Below are positions 33,151 to 44,164 of a stretch of DNA of 64,000 nucleotides, in pieces; position 1 is the first letter of the stretch; each line of letters opens with the position of its first letter. The position numbers were made by a program, and so were the translations under genes. The DNA comes from Harmonia axyridis (lineage: Eukaryota; Arthropoda; Insecta; Coleoptera; Coccinellidae). The notes below the pieces were generated by a model that worked only from the letters and a program-made list of their open reading frames with translations, had not been told where the DNA came from and searched no databases. The stretch covers positions 17,362,501 to 17,426,500 of the forward strand of contig NC_059504.1 in the NCBI RefSeq assembly GCF_914767665.1, in the 5' to 3' direction.

Positions 33151-33674
33151 ATAAGGTAATAAGAAGGATTGCTGGAATAGGCAATAGAACATCTTGTAGA
33201 CAATATTTTCTAAAATATGGTATCCTGACCTTGTATGGCCTGTATATTTTTGAGATGTGTGTATATGTGCATATAAATTTGAATAATTTTGTCCAAATTC
33301 ATTCCTATCATGAGGTCAATACCAGACAAAGAAATAAGGATATATTACATCAACCTTTTGCAAAGCATTCATTAGCATATAGATCTCCTAATTTTGCAGG
33401 ACCTCGTTTTTATAATAAGATACCGAATGAGATTAAAAATCTGCCATTGCCTCGATTCAAGAAAAAACTCAAAGATTTCCTTGTGTCAAAATGTATTTAT
33501 AGTTTAAATGATTTTTTAGGGTAACTTTAGGGATATTTTGTTTCTTCTGTTTTGTTTCATTATTAGAATAATGTTCTGTTCTTGTTATATTGTTTAAATT
33601 GACCATTCCTTATACAATGATTTGTAATATTGTCGCTGAGGAAAATAAATAATATTATTATTATTATTATTATC
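33151..33674 (+). pseudogene. CR1/jockey-like LINE 3' end inserted in minisatellite
   Basis: The frame from about 33,153 reads VIRRIAGIGNRTSCRQYFLKYGILTLYGLYIFEMC, then (33,231-33,524) NTRQRNKDILHQPFAKHSLAYRSPNFAGPRFYNKIPNEIKNLPLPRFKKKLKDFLVSKCIYSLNDFLG and stop. This is the conserved C-terminal tail of CR1/jockey-like LINE polyproteins. A short 3' UTR ends in an (att)n tail at 33,651-33,672. Only the final ~125 codons are present, the usual product of 5'-truncated target-primed insertion. Minisatellite flanks both sides. Confidence 0.9.
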
Positions 33675-33770
33675 GCCCAAGAGCTACTTTAACGCACAAA
33701 GACACTGTAACGCCTAAGGGTTACTTTAACACCTAAGGACTACTTTAACGCCATAGGTCCACTTTGAAGC
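33675..33770 (+). repeat. minisatellite, right part beyond the LINE
   Basis: Four to five further units of the gctactttaacgcacaaag type continue immediately after the LINE tail. Confidence 0.85.
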
Positions 33771-34437
33771 CTGCCGACATTGAAATAATATAGTTCTTGC
33801 AGCTGTCACTTCTTTTTTTGTATTTAGTTCAAATGATGATGATGTATGAAGTTCGAAGCGATAAGGTAGATTTCAGTATTTGTAATTCTAACAATTAAAA
33901 AATCATGAGAGTGTTAACTTCATTTGTTGACAAGGGCGTAGAAATGGGGGGTACTGGGGTAATTACCCTTCCCCCCCCAAGATTTCCAAAATATAAAATT
34001 GCAGAATTCTCGTAAAGACTAAGAACGAAAATTTTTACATAAAATAAATAATCATTTTACTTTCCTTTGAAATTCACACGAAAGTAAAAAATCCGACCTT
34101 TTTACGGTTTATGAGTTTATTATCATTTTCAAGATGAGTACCTACTTTTATTGCACCACGAGCAAGTATATGTCCGAGGTTTATTATTTTCCTTTATCTA
34201 TTCGCTTTGTCGGCCCCTTATTTGCCATCTGTGATTTTTGCATTCGTCATTGGTATACATTTACCCGTTGTTTTCGGTTTTTTGTATCATTCTTGTACAA
34301 AATTTCAATAGTGTAGTTATCAAAGAACTGAACTGAGTAATTCGCATAGAAACATTGTTTGGGATGTGTTGTACAATTTATTGTGTTTCATTCGAATTGC
34401 AATTCATTTGTGAATACATCAGTTTTGAATTGACTAT
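33771..34437. other. no gene seen
   Basis: No coding region supported. A G-run (ggggggtactggggt) is mirrored by acccttcccccccc at 33,944-33,980, giving a G/C-rich hairpin. Confidence 0.4.
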
Positions 34438-35142
34438 ATCAACACGGTAATTCTAAATTGGAGATACAAATGAAACTGACAGATTTCTCGGATCATTTGA
34501 AGGAAAAAGTCCTATAACATGAGTCACCAAACACTTCGTTCTTGAGATACAGTTGTTAAAGTTTAAGTCCTTTGCTCATAGAACATTCCCTCCACAAGAT
34601 ATTCAATGCCCATAGATATTCCAATTGAAAGTTTTCATCATGTGATATGCTAATTTTGAATGCAAATCTACAGGGTGATATTTTTTTGGAAAGGTGCCTG
34701 CTTCTTTCCTCCAGATTTTTTTTTTGGTGAACCACTGGTAGTTCAGAAAAATGTAAAAAGAAACTCTAGTCCAGTACCACACTTTTTGGTTTGTTACAGT
34801 TTTGTCGTATCTGCAATCGATTTCGAGAAAAAATTTCAAACAGCTCTCTAGTAATCCTCAGGACAATTCAAATTATTATAAAGTTCCAGCTAGTAAGCTG
34901 TAATGAATGAATTAACTATAAGTTTTGGTACATATTTATCCACTTTATAACGAAGATACGAAGATTTGATCTCGGATTTGATAAACTGATACAAGCATCA
35001 CTAAAATGTACGACATATTAGAAACACCCTATATCTCGAAAACAAAGCGTTTGCGGGCTCATATTAATGAAAGACTTTATTCTTAAAATTATTCAAGGAA
35101 TCTCTCATTTTCCTTCGTAGCTCTAATTTAGGAACACCCAGT
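34438..35142 (+). mobile_element. MITE family P2, complete-length copy
   Basis: Homologous along its length to 8,146-8,706, including the atgcaaatct-acagggtgatattt block at 34,659 and the gagaaaaaatttc block. The left terminus is decayed (aattctaaattggag); the right reads ctaatttaggaacaccca. The frame at 34,660-34,851 is incidental. Confidence 0.8.
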
Positions 35143-35830
35143 TTAAGGTAAGAACAACCGAATTCGAAATTAAAAAAATTATTTCGAGTAATTTGGTTCA
35201 AACTTCGTTATTAAACTTCTTTTTTTCACATTACAGATATAAGTAAACGTTGACGTCAAAAATTTGCTCGATTACGATTTTTCAAAAACAATTGAAGAAT
35301 TGAAGAAAAAGATGGGTCTTCCGCCAATTTTTGCAGTACAATCACAGCAGGATCGATGAAAATGGGGCTTTAGTTCTTAAATCTTGAATTATATGCAATT
35401 ACAAACTTTAATCCTTGTCTTCTGAGAAGGAAGTATTCTCACTTCAGGTTGTCATGAGTCGAGTACAATAGCTGAGACGTCTCTGGATTATTGTGTGCAA
35501 CAACTTCAAAATTGACTACATATTTTTCACATTTTGACACGTTCTTATCTTGGCTTATCTGACAGACTCATTTTTCATAACATTGTGAATTGTCAGTTAC
35601 GACACTAAACGCAATAAATTAGAAGCAGTGGTGACGAAAGCTTTTAAAAGCAGGGGTGGCCAAGGAAGGGGCCGGTTTATGGTTCTGCTGATCTTTTAAT
35701 TACTTTAGCCTTGGTATGTCTAATTTAAGGGGGTCCATCAGAATTTTAAGAGGGGTACAGGCCCCCTGGTCCCTCCCTATTTTTAGTTTCAATTAGTTAG
35801 ATTATCACAATTCACAAAACCTTCAACACC
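35143..35830. other. no gene seen
   Basis: No coding region. A G-rich/C-rich pair (aagggggtccatcag, caggccccctggtccctccc) at 35,730-35,780 resembles strings near 20,320-20,350, suggesting a shared repeat fragment. Confidence 0.4.
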
Positions 35831-35970
35831 ACAAGAACATTTCGAAATTATTAAATTATTTTTATTCTTACGAAGGCAGTATAAAGACAATTTACGTTTA
35901 AGTGTGATGTTCGAACACCATAATAGGAATGAAAATAATTTAATAATTTCGAAACGTTCTTGTGAATTGT
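35831..35970. repeat. inverted repeat with ~38-bp arms
   Basis: The left arm acaagaacatttcgaaatta... (35,831-35,872) is mirrored at 35,928-35,970 with one or two mismatches. The 55-bp spacer contains gttcgaacacc. Likely the core of a small foldback element. Confidence 0.8.
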
Positions 35971-36303
35971 GATAACCTTACTTATGGAGAATGAAAAATA
36001 GTTATCGGTTACTTCTAACTTTATTTCGTTTAGAGGCATAATGCTTAGACATATCCCCTCATTTTATCATAGACCTTGAAGTACCTATAGAGTTATAAAT
36101 TCCATACATTTCCTAATACCTAAAAGGTAGTATTTTGTTAACATTAAATCCATCTAGAATCCATTATTTTGAAGAATATCAGAAAAACTCACTACTAGAC
36201 GTCCCAACCCAAGGAACCCTTTCTTAAATTCAAACTGAGTTCGAAGTAGGTATGTTATTATCTGAAAATATTTAGGTTAAGACATTAACACCTCCAACTC
36301 AAA

Positions 36304-36535
36304 TTATGAGGGCAATATGATCATCGAATTCATCCACTTAGTTATTAGGTGTTCATCTGAATCAAAATGATAGTGTTTTATGAAGATTGTTATCTTTTCA
36401 CGAAGAATGTTTTCACAATTTAATTTTGGGTTCATGTAAATAGGATATTGAAGCAGAATCAGTGAACTATTATCAATAGGTAAAGGACATTTTATCTGCC
36501 ATGTTAAATCACCTGATCCACTTCTTTCTACAATT
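36304..36535 (-). CDS. candidate terminal exon, unknown protein (about 77 codons)
   Basis: On the minus strand a tract ending tttatttgtggaaag could serve as a splice acceptor at about 36,536. The following frame reads VLLLIVERSGSGDLTWQIKCPLPIDNSSLILLQYPIYMNP, KLNCENILREKITIFIKHYHFDSDEHLITKWMNSMIILPS, then stop at about 36,304. The composition is that of a folded protein, unlike the low-complexity shadow frames around it. I do not recognise a domain. It may be a transposon scrap or a real last exon; no second copy is seen in this window. Confidence 0.25.
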
Positions 36536-36798
36536 AAGAGCAAAACCTTTCCACAAATAAAAAACTTATAACAAACAATATCATCACATTTTTCAGTACT
36601 TTTTCAGCACGAAAAAAAAAATTTAGCTTATTATTATATATTTATACTAAAGCATGAAAAATACAGAACAACATATCACATCTTATAACAAAGTAGGAAC
36701 GGAATTAAAATCATTAGCACATAATAATGTTGATGGTAAACATAAATATCTAATCCCACTCCTCTAATATAATAATAAATTGCCTTTTTCGGCCAAAC

Positions 36799-36893
36799 TC
36801 CGGGAAGTGCTCACTTCCTGGACGCTTTTTCTCTGAGAAAGTAGCATTTCTCGGCCTAGTCCGGAAAGTACGTACTTCCCGGACTAGGCCGGA
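36799..36893. repeat. two GC-rich hairpins
   Basis: The first, 36,799-36,820, reads ccgggaagtgctcacttcct. The second, 36,851-36,893, has arms tcggcctagtccgg-aagtac mirrored by gtacttcccggactaggccg with a single-base difference in length. Both share the ccgg-aagt core, so they are probably related modules. Confidence 0.8.
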
Positions 36894-37106
36894 AAGAATC
36901 ATAGAATCCATAGCAACCGAGATAACGGCAGACAGTTCATATGAAATTAGTTGTCAAAAATTTGCATGTTTTTTGATCGCAATCACAATAAAATATGGAA
37001 AGCAGCAGCGATAGTGTTATTTTACATGGTTGCCGAAAAAATATTGTACGCAACACGCCCGAAAATGGTTTTTTTTGGACTCACAGACTTCCAGGACGAG
37101 CGTAAG

Positions 37107-37530
37107 CGAGTCATATTCACCGTCGTCATATTGTTGTGCGACAACACCAACTACCCAGTGTTCCCAACGAAGAAATATTGAGTTTACTAGAAAAATTCCA
37201 CAATATAAAGTTTATAAGTGAAGTTTATGTGTACCTTTTTTGGCTGCTACGTCAAATAGGCTTGTTTGGAACAATATTTCGCAGAAATTTCACCTTTTGG
37301 AAATAAAAACATTAGTGAAAGGTGGTTTTATGAACAAATGAACTGTGGCCGAGTGTATAAATGAAGGCTTCGCTCCATTTTTGGAAATAGTCAGTGGAAG
37401 AATAATCTCTATGGCAATAGTATTTTTGATATTAGCGGTATTTTTTTAGTGAACTCAATATTTCTCCGTTGGGAACACTGGGTAGTTGGTATTGTCGCAC
37501 AACAATATGGCGACGGTGAATATGGTCAAT
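37107..37530. mobile_element. foldback element with ~80-bp arms
   Basis: The left arm (37,107-37,190) runs gtcatattcaccgtcgtcat, ttgttgtgcgacaa and ccaactacccagtgttccca to gaaatattgagttta. The right arm (37,448-37,527) is the reverse complement with few changes. The 257-bp middle holds no open frame. The open frame at 36,951-37,181 runs into the left arm and is not a gene. Confidence 0.85.
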
Positions 37531-37544
37531 TCCCTTACCGTACA

Positions 37545-37625
37545 AAAATTTGATCGTTGCTTTTAATCCTAGGATTTAAAACGCTACTTTTAATCCTAGG
37601 ACTAAAAGCACGTCTACTGACGTCT
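37545..37625. repeat. short repeated palindromic module with cctagg
   Basis: The string cttttaatcctagga occurs at about 37,559 and 37,589, with taaaagc closing a local palindrome around the second copy. Confidence 0.6.
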
Positions 37626-37839
37626 ACTTGACAATCAATATTTACCAACAATACCAGATATCGATAACTACCGACTTGCTATTGCTGTTATGATTAATAG
37701 GTGTTAAAATTTATTACCTAATCATTAACGATTTTTCAATAAAACTAAATTTATTTTAATTTCGACTTGGTTGGAGGAAAAAAAGTAAATATCATACGGA
37801 CTAATGCCTATTTTGCACTTTTAATCCTTATAATATGAT

Positions 37840-38290
37840 AAACTATTATTTGGGTGATTCCCGATTAAATATGCAAATTTTAATATTTGGAATCCAATAT
37901 TTTTCCTAATTGTCGATTTTATAATAAGTACAATATTTATTATTTTCTGTATCTTCCTGCTGTCATGGAGAGCTCTCGCCTGAAGACAGGCACGGCACCG
38001 GAAAAAGAAAAGGAAGAAGACCGGCTGAAATCCAAGGTTTGGCAACTTTTGCTCGTCTGAATTTCTGATATATTTAGGATATACTTAGGTGTTTATTTCG
38101 ATATAGTTTGAGTTGATATGAAACGTTGAATCACTATGGAACATAAGAAGTGCGTTCTTAGTGGAAAAACTCGCGAGTGAAATATCGTATCACTGATATG
38201 TTTTCATCTTCGCGCGCTTCATGTCAAATCTGATAGTTCATGTTGGGTACAAAAGTTGTTTATATGCTCTCTCTATCTATGTTTATTAAT
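37840..38290 (+). repeat. dispersed repeat R-B, copy 3
   Basis: Matches 9,410-9,850 in order and orientation. It carries an extra ~60-bp GC-richer segment (about 37,960-38,030) not in copy 1. Confidence 0.8.
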
Positions 38291-38299
38291 ATGAGGATA

Positions 38300-38880
38300 A
38301 AACCAACTTTCTACATGCAGATCAAACGTTTCCTAAACCAACGACATCTCTCGATTACCACCAAATCCCTAACCTATATCCACAAAAATGAAATCGACTC
38401 GTTCGAAACAATCAGGTCGGAGATGAAACAAGAAAGTATGTTGTCACCCTCCGCATTTATCCCAATAACTCATCGCAGGAACCCGTCTAGGACTCTCGGG
38501 AGTTGTTTTTGTCCGCAAAACGGGAAAGTTGAAAGAAAGTTACCACCGCAAAAATGAGCCAGGAGCATTTCATCCTCAACCCTGTTGTGGAAGGTCGGGA
38601 ACAAGGGTTTAGGCGATGACGAAAGGCGACCATGTGATGAGGGACGAGACACGTGCTGCGTTCTTCGGATCTTCTTGTCGGGATGCTTCTTGATTGATTT
38701 AATTCCTTCTGGGATGAGGGAATTTCTGATTTCCGCTATGATTTATGATATTTCGGTATCGTATGTTTGGAATCAGATGGCGCCACGTGCGTCAATTTAT
38801 TTGGTGTCGTTTTTCAAACAACTGTCAAATTGTATTGAGGTTATGATAGTTTGAGATAAGGATTTTTGATAGCTCGTTCT
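38300..38880. other. single-copy sequence, no gene supported
   Basis: Several frames are open on both strands (38,240-38,557; 38,652-38,470; 38,585-38,854), but none shows a domain and all overlap. GC content is raised between 38,440 and 38,660. Confidence 0.35.
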
Positions 38881-38889
38881 CTGAACTAG

Positions 38890-39580
38890 GAATGTACAAA
38901 ACACACAGGTCTTCTTTTTATATAAGGACTGGAATTTTATTTCTTACGCCTCTATTATAATTCCTCCAATTTTCCACAGTTGTTCATTTGGGATCATTTT
39001 CCTCTATTTGATTCTTTGAAACAGGTAATTCCCCTTGTCTGTGTTTTTTGTTGTAATGTCTATTATCTTTCTCAATTCTCGTGCGCTTTCAGCGTCTCTA
39101 TTGTCTTCTTTATTTGTTTGTTTACTATTTCCTCAATAGTTTCGATTTTCAATACTTTTCTGATTCTTTGGTTGCTAATATACCATATGGCGCCAATCGA
39201 TGTTTTGATTACTGTATTTAGTGTACTAGTTGATTTTTTTTATTGTCTTTTGTATTATACCAGGTTACTCGCTAATACCAAGCATACGTAATGCTTGGTA
39301 TTAGCACTATATTTATTATCTGTTGCTTGTTCTCTAAGGAAAGTTTACTTTTTGGATTGAGTAGCGGGTAGAGTCTCCCGTGCAATTGTCTTGCCTTTTT
39401 TTATCTTCTTCTATCTGTTAGCTAAAGTTTATTCTTTCTTCTAGAATTAGTCCCTATATTTCGTTCTTTTTCGATTATATCGTCTGATTTTCTATTTTGA
39501 CGTTTCCAGCTTTCTCTTTTTCTACCTTTGTTCCTTCGAAGTAGATTGCAACTGTTTTCTTCGTAATTACTTTGAATGAA
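38890..39580 (-). pseudogene. inverted fragment of the 30-kb LINE family
   Basis: The minus strand reads IYFEGTKVEKEKAGNVKIENQTI, then blocks corresponding to the 30-kb LINE (ARETLPATQSKK-like, a stretch ending in SITYA), and SAPYGILATKESEKY-like. It then runs into one unit of the 3' end repeat: aatagtaaacaaacaaataa, tacctgtttcaaagaatc, gaagacctgtgtg. It has one 3' unit only, so it shows the family's normal single-unit end. A 15-bp-arm palindrome (39,271-39,305) interrupts the coding match. Confidence 0.8.
39271..39305. repeat. perfect palindrome, 15-bp arms, inside LINE fragment
   Basis: Arms gctaataccaagcat and atgcttggtattagc flank a five-base loop acgta. In the 30-kb sister the same place reads gctaatagcaagcattacg and then continues as gtatgcaggagtaac, so the right arm is new sequence copied from the left. 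Confidence 0.9.
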
Positions 39581-39699
39581 TCTCCATTTCTTGAATTGGA
39601 AGGGATAAGACGCAGGAAACTATCGATATATCGTCGCCTTGGAAGTTAATGGGTCTAATCAATCAATAAATTTAGGTGTCACTTCAAAAGCTGAATACA

Positions 39700-40380
39700 T
39701 TGTGAAAAATATATTTTGGCTACTTAAATCCTTTATTTGGAGGAAATATCAGGCGTTTTTTCCTTCCCCATAAACAAAAATGTCATAGGACAAAGAAAGC
39801 TCCAATGTGTTTAACTCAAAATTTATGCTAAGAGGATCAGACCCGTTAACGCCCAAGGTGTTATTGAAATACATACTAGGTGGTCTAACGAAAACTACTT
39901 TGAAATGAAATTGTGTAAAATCGCTCGGAACCACTTTTTCGCTTTTTTCATCCTCGTAGCATATACCCCCTAACAGGGTTGAGCACAACTCCTTGTCCTT
40001 GATTTTGAATAGAGATGAGGGTCGTTTCGATAACTAATTTTGAAGATCGTATCAAGTACTATCTGACCCAAAAATTTCACTTCAAAATACCTTTCCATTG
40101 ATAATGAAATAACAGCGAAAAAAGTGAAAGAGGCAGAATTTTTCTCGAGAATATTATTCGTATCTGACACATTTCGAAGGTTTTTAGTAGCAAGTACTCT
40201 TCTCTGATCCCTATTCAGAATCAAGGGGTTGTACTCACCCCCCGTTGCGGGGATGCGAAGAGCGGAAAAGATGTTCCCCCTCGAATCAGAAATATACAGG
40301 TCCGAGTGGTTTTCCACATTTTCATTTTAAAGCCGAAAAATCGAGGTGTTGAGTTTTTGTTGGACCACACTGTAGATATA
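39700..40380 (-). other. possible TA-MITE; no gene supported
   Basis: A terminus ctacagtgtggtccaacaaa (minus strand, at about 40,375) is followed by GC-richer sequence with gggggaacatc and ggggggtgag. A 115-codon minus frame (40,317-39,970) is open without any recognised domain. I see no second copy here. Confidence 0.35.
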
Positions 40381-40427
40381 ATAAAATATGGAAATATCGA
40401 TATTACGATATATTGATATAAATATAA

Positions 40428-41283
40428 GGAGTTCCTTAATTGAAGGTTCAAAGGAAAATAAATAAATAAGTACCAAAACGTAAAATAGTTATTTATAATA
40501 CAAGTGCAGAAGGCATTGATATTCTTCCACGAGTTCAAAATTCAAAATCGAGCCACGAAGTGGCGAGTTTTTGAATGAACGAGTGGTAGAATGAGCCTTC
40601 TGTACGAGTATTATACATTATTTTCTCTAATTCATTGTATTTTTATTGAAATTAATGAAATATTTCGATAAATATCATGTACTGATTTTTACATTGAAAA
40701 ATGTTGGTTGGCAGAACTGATTTCTTTAAGGCAAATTGATTAATTGACAGCCGTGGCGGAGAGTTCGGAGTACAAACATATAATAATAAAATATAACCAT
40801 GAAAACTGTGCGTATCTGATATATTCTCGCACGATTTTGTTCTACAAGATGTGGAAGAATGAAAGGAATAACCACAGAATTAGAGTAATAATATATTTAT
40901 CACAGCTTACTAACTGAATCTTTATAATTATTTGCTTTTCCAGAAGATTTCTCAAGGGTTGTTTGAAATTTTTTTCTCGAAATCGATAGCAAATACAACA
41001 AAACTACAACATCCCAAATAGTGTAGTTCTGAACCAAAGATTTTTTTCACATATTTCTAAACTACCAGTGGTCTTCCAAAAAAAAAAAGTTCAGGAGGAA
41101 AGAAGCGGTCGTTCTCCCAGAAAAAAAAATAATGAAAAATTTAAATTGGAATATCTATGCCAAATTTAAGTTGTGAGGGTAACGTGCTATGAGAAATGTT
41201 ATATTGTTTATAAAACCTTTTTTTCTTGAAATGAGGACTCTGTCATTTTCGATTGTACATTCAATTTGGGAACACCACGTATA
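40428..41283 (-). mobile_element. MITE family P2, interrupted by the 400-bp MITE
   Basis: The outer parts match P2: ggagttccttaattgaagg at the left, and tttctcgaaatcgatagcaa and caatttgggaacaccacgta at the right. Between 40,484 and 40,892 lies the 400-bp hairpin MITE. P2 sequence resumes at about 40,893 (cagcttactaactgaa). Confidence 0.75.
40484..40892 (-). mobile_element. 400-bp hairpin MITE, second copy
   Basis: The inverted equivalent of 15,026-15,436, including the hairpin (40,498-40,615) and the cattgaaaaatgttggttgg block. It is nested in a different element from the first copy, which confirms that the 400-bp unit is mobile. Confidence 0.8.
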
Positions 41284-41289
41284 GAAGAA

Positions 41290-42055
41290 ACAGAGCCGGT
41301 TATTGGTTAAGAGGGAATAATACTACGTAACTGCTAGTGCGAAAAGAAATTATAGATCTTTCCTCTTACAGCCACTAACCACCGATTTTTATGGGGGTTT
41401 CACTTAATTTCCTCAAACAATGATCTAAACTAAATGGAAGAAAGTGAATATTTTCATTTTGCGATTGAAAAAAAAATGTTTGCTAACTTTTTGGGTTTCG
41501 CATAAAATTGATGATATGTACTTTGACAAAGCACTGATATATTTTTGAAATATTCGAGCAGCAAAACCTACCAGTTATTATTAGAAAAGAGGTAAAATAA
41601 TCATAATTTCGTAAAAAAATAATTGACTGTCGTACAGTGCTGCTCCGTACTTATATGCTTCGCAAAGAGAAAGAAGATAAAGTGAATGTACAACTTCGTA
41701 CACCGTACAAAGTTTGATCATCGCAGGAGCGCCAGAGGGAAAATAAATGGGTGCCTAATGTTTGAATAATACGCGGAAAGCCACGTGGAGGTAATACCTC
41801 TTAAGAATAAGTTGTGTCTGAATTCTTCTCCAAAAAAAAAGCGTTATGTAATGAAATTTGATTTGTGTAATGAGTTTCATTACCTTACTCAAATGGACCA
41901 AAATTAGTAGTCAAATAGCTTCAAAATGAAGCAGTAGTAGATAAAATCAATTAATCTGGCCATATTTTTGGCTAGTTTTATTGATTCGTTATTATTAAGG
42001 AAAAATGTCGATGAGAGCAAAACGACCTAATTTGACGGGAATTGCCAGAAATGAA
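41290..42055. other. no gene seen
   Basis: Single-copy AT-rich DNA with no supportable feature. Confidence 0.4.
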
Positions 42056-42059
42056 AATG

Positions 42060-42400
42060 GGCCAACCCCCTGAACGTCAGGCGACGGAGTAACAGGTTGC
42101 TGGTTGATCCTTACCCTTAGCAGAATCCTTTGAATCCCTTTTCTTAAGTCTGGTCCCGGGTGGGTCGACCCTGCGAATTCGCAGCCACCATTGATATGTA
42201 TGTATAACTCGAAAAACTACAAGTGCCTGCGGTCCCGGTTTGGGGTAGGTCGGGGGTGGGAATTTTGGGACGGGGTTTGTTTGGGTGGCGGCGTCATCGC
42301 GGGATTGTTTTTGGGACCAGATGCGGGTTATTCTTCCGTGCAGACGTTCAGACTTCCATTCGGACAAATATGAAGGGTGTTGGGATCGTTGATGAGCCAT
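42060..42400 (-). other. GC-rich segment with a 107-codon minus frame
   Basis: The minus frame (42,400-42,077) reads MAHQRSQHPSYLSEWKSERL, RIWSQKQSRDDAATQTNPVPKF and WWLRIRRVDPPGTRLKKRD. It is Pro/Arg/Ser-rich with no domain I can name. GC content is the highest in the window. It may be a 5' fragment of a retroelement or an exon piece; uncertain. Confidence 0.25.
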
Positions 42401-42462
42401 TGGTTGTGTCTGATATACAAAAAATAGAACTATTATTGTTAGAATACTTTATTGTCATATAA

Positions 42463-42505
42463 CGGTTAGCTTAGGTTAGGTAAGGTTAGGACCAGTTAGG
42501 ACCGA
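42463..42505 (+). repeat. degenerate TTAGG repeats
   Basis: Five TTAGG-like units (gcttaggttaggtaaggtta and on) just before a mariner end. TTAGG is the ancestral arthropod telomere unit, but the tract is short and imperfect. Confidence 0.5.
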
Positions 42506-42520
42506 ACAAATTGCGATATT

Positions 42521-43625
42521 ATTAGGTGTACAACATATGGCTGTAGCGAAATGCTGGTAGTCGAAATAAATAGATCATTCATTTACTCATCAACTATTTG
42601 TAAAAAAAATGTTTCCTGAATCATTATTGCTGCAAGCTACCTTCTCTTGTTTTCAACACTCCTCCTGTGTTTGTCTCTGACCTCCGCTCTGTCGTAGATG
42701 TCATACAATAAGCTTAGGTATATGTAAACATAACGCCATCGAAATATTAGTTGATTTGTCTCTGCATCCTAAACTTATTCTCCATTAAACATGCCAGCTT
42801 ACGAGCCAAATTCTCGTCATTTGCGGGAGGTGTGAGGCCGCTATTAGTGAAAGAACGTGCCTAAAGTGGTTTCAACGCTTCAAGAACGGTGATTTTGGCG
42901 TCGAAGACCAGTATGGCGGTGGAGGAGAGAAGGTTGTCGAAGATGCAGAATTGGAGACACTACTTGATCAAGACTCGTGTCAAACGCAACAAGAATTGGC
43001 AGGATCATTGGGGGAGATGCAACAAGCCATTTCAAAATCCCTGAAAGTCATGTAAATGATTCAGAAACAAGGAAATTGGGTGCTGTACGAGTTGAAGCCG
43101 AGAAATATTGAACGGCGTTTGTTTGCTTGTTAACAGCTGCTTGCAAGGCAAAGACGAAAGGAATTTCTGCATCGCATTGTGACTGGAGACGCAAAAATGG
43201 GTTTATTACGATAATCCCAAGCGCAGACAATTATGGGGATATACCGGCCATATTTCTACGTCAAACGTTAAACCGAATAGTCATGGTTCCAAGGTCATGC
43301 TCAGTATTGATGGAGCCGGCTCAGCGTTGTGTATTATGAGTTGTTGAAACCGACTGAAACAATCACAGGCGATCGTTATCGAACGGCCTGGCTGACCAGC
43401 ACTTCCGGTCTAATGAAGAAGTAAAAAATTGGATCGATTCGTGGATCGTTTCAGAGATGACCAATTTTTTCAACACGGGATCCGTACTCAGCCCGAAAGA
43501 TGGGAGAAAGTAGTGGCCAACGATGGACAATATTTTGAATCATGAATGTATAACTAGTATTTTATAATAAAGCCTCAAATTTCGAAAAATAACGGCGGAA
43601 GCAAAGTTACAAACTTAACAAAATG
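42521..43625 (+). pseudogene. mariner transposase, internally deleted, both ends retained
   Basis: The 5' terminus (ttaggtgtacaacatatgg) is at 42,521. The leader and N-terminus follow from 42,791 (PAYEPNSRHLREV), then a short deletion to AAISERTC.KWFQRFKNGDFGVEDQYGGG, LDQDSCQTQQELAGSLG and IQKQGNWVLYELKPRNIERRLFAC. Next are QRRKEFLHRIVTGDAKMGLLR-like (catalytic region, broken), MLSIDGAGSALCIMSC-like, ETITGDRYRTA. After a second deletion come LTSTSGLMKK-like in another frame and the C-terminal ERWEKVVANDGQYFES with stop at about 43,543. The 3' end is near 43,620. It is the same family as 14,964-15,930 and shows the parts lost there. Nonfunctional. Confidence 0.85.
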
Positions 43626-43629
43626 ATGG

Positions 43630-44160
43630 TTTTTTCAACCCTTCATTATAAACAATAACAAAAACTAATTTTTTGCTGTCAATCCGTACTCACCTAGTCC
43701 TTATCTGCGTTTGGTATGTACAGTTACTTCTGGGACACCCTGTATAAGTCAGATTTCACTGGAATTTTGTTCACATATAAAGTCCATCATTAATAAGAAG
43801 TAACACAAAAGTTAGCCATATATGTTTTACACGGAAAAAAAATCATTTTTTCCAGATAATCATCTGAAACACAGAGTCCTGGACTGAGATATTTTGAATT
43901 TTTTCGGTTATGTGCAAAGGAGGTCAACAAAATGTCAAGATGCATGAAGAAATGAGAGAAAATGTTACATTCATATTAAAAAAATTATATTTCAATGAAA
44001 AATCAATTTCATTAGAAATACATAAATTTGAATGCAGAATGCACTTGCAATTTGAAATTTTTGCCAATATTTAATGATATATGTATATCGAAACAAAAAT
44101 AATCTAATATTCCATGATTGCATTCATCATTTTTATATACTTTTTCTTTTTTTTTAATGG
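43630..44160. other. no gene seen
   Basis: AT-rich DNA. The string acttctgggacaccctgtat at about 43,725 is a lone MITE-type end. Confidence 0.4.
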
Positions 44161-44164
44161 TTTA

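Noticed and set aside
36951..37181. 76-codon plus-strand frame as a small gene
   Set aside because: Its 3' half is the left arm of the foldback element at 37,107-37,530, and the rest has no motif.
39970..40317. 115-codon minus-strand ORF as a gene
   Set aside because: It begins close to a MITE-like terminus (acagtgtggtccaac) and has no recognisable domain; overlapping frames are also open.
42077..42400. 107-codon minus-strand ORF as a host gene
   Set aside because: GC-rich DNA opens frames on both strands here and no domain or splice structure is evident. Kept only as a low-confidence segment.
42463..42505. Interstitial telomere marking a chromosome fusion
   Set aside because: Only about five degenerate TTAGG units next to a mariner terminus; too short to support a telomere origin.
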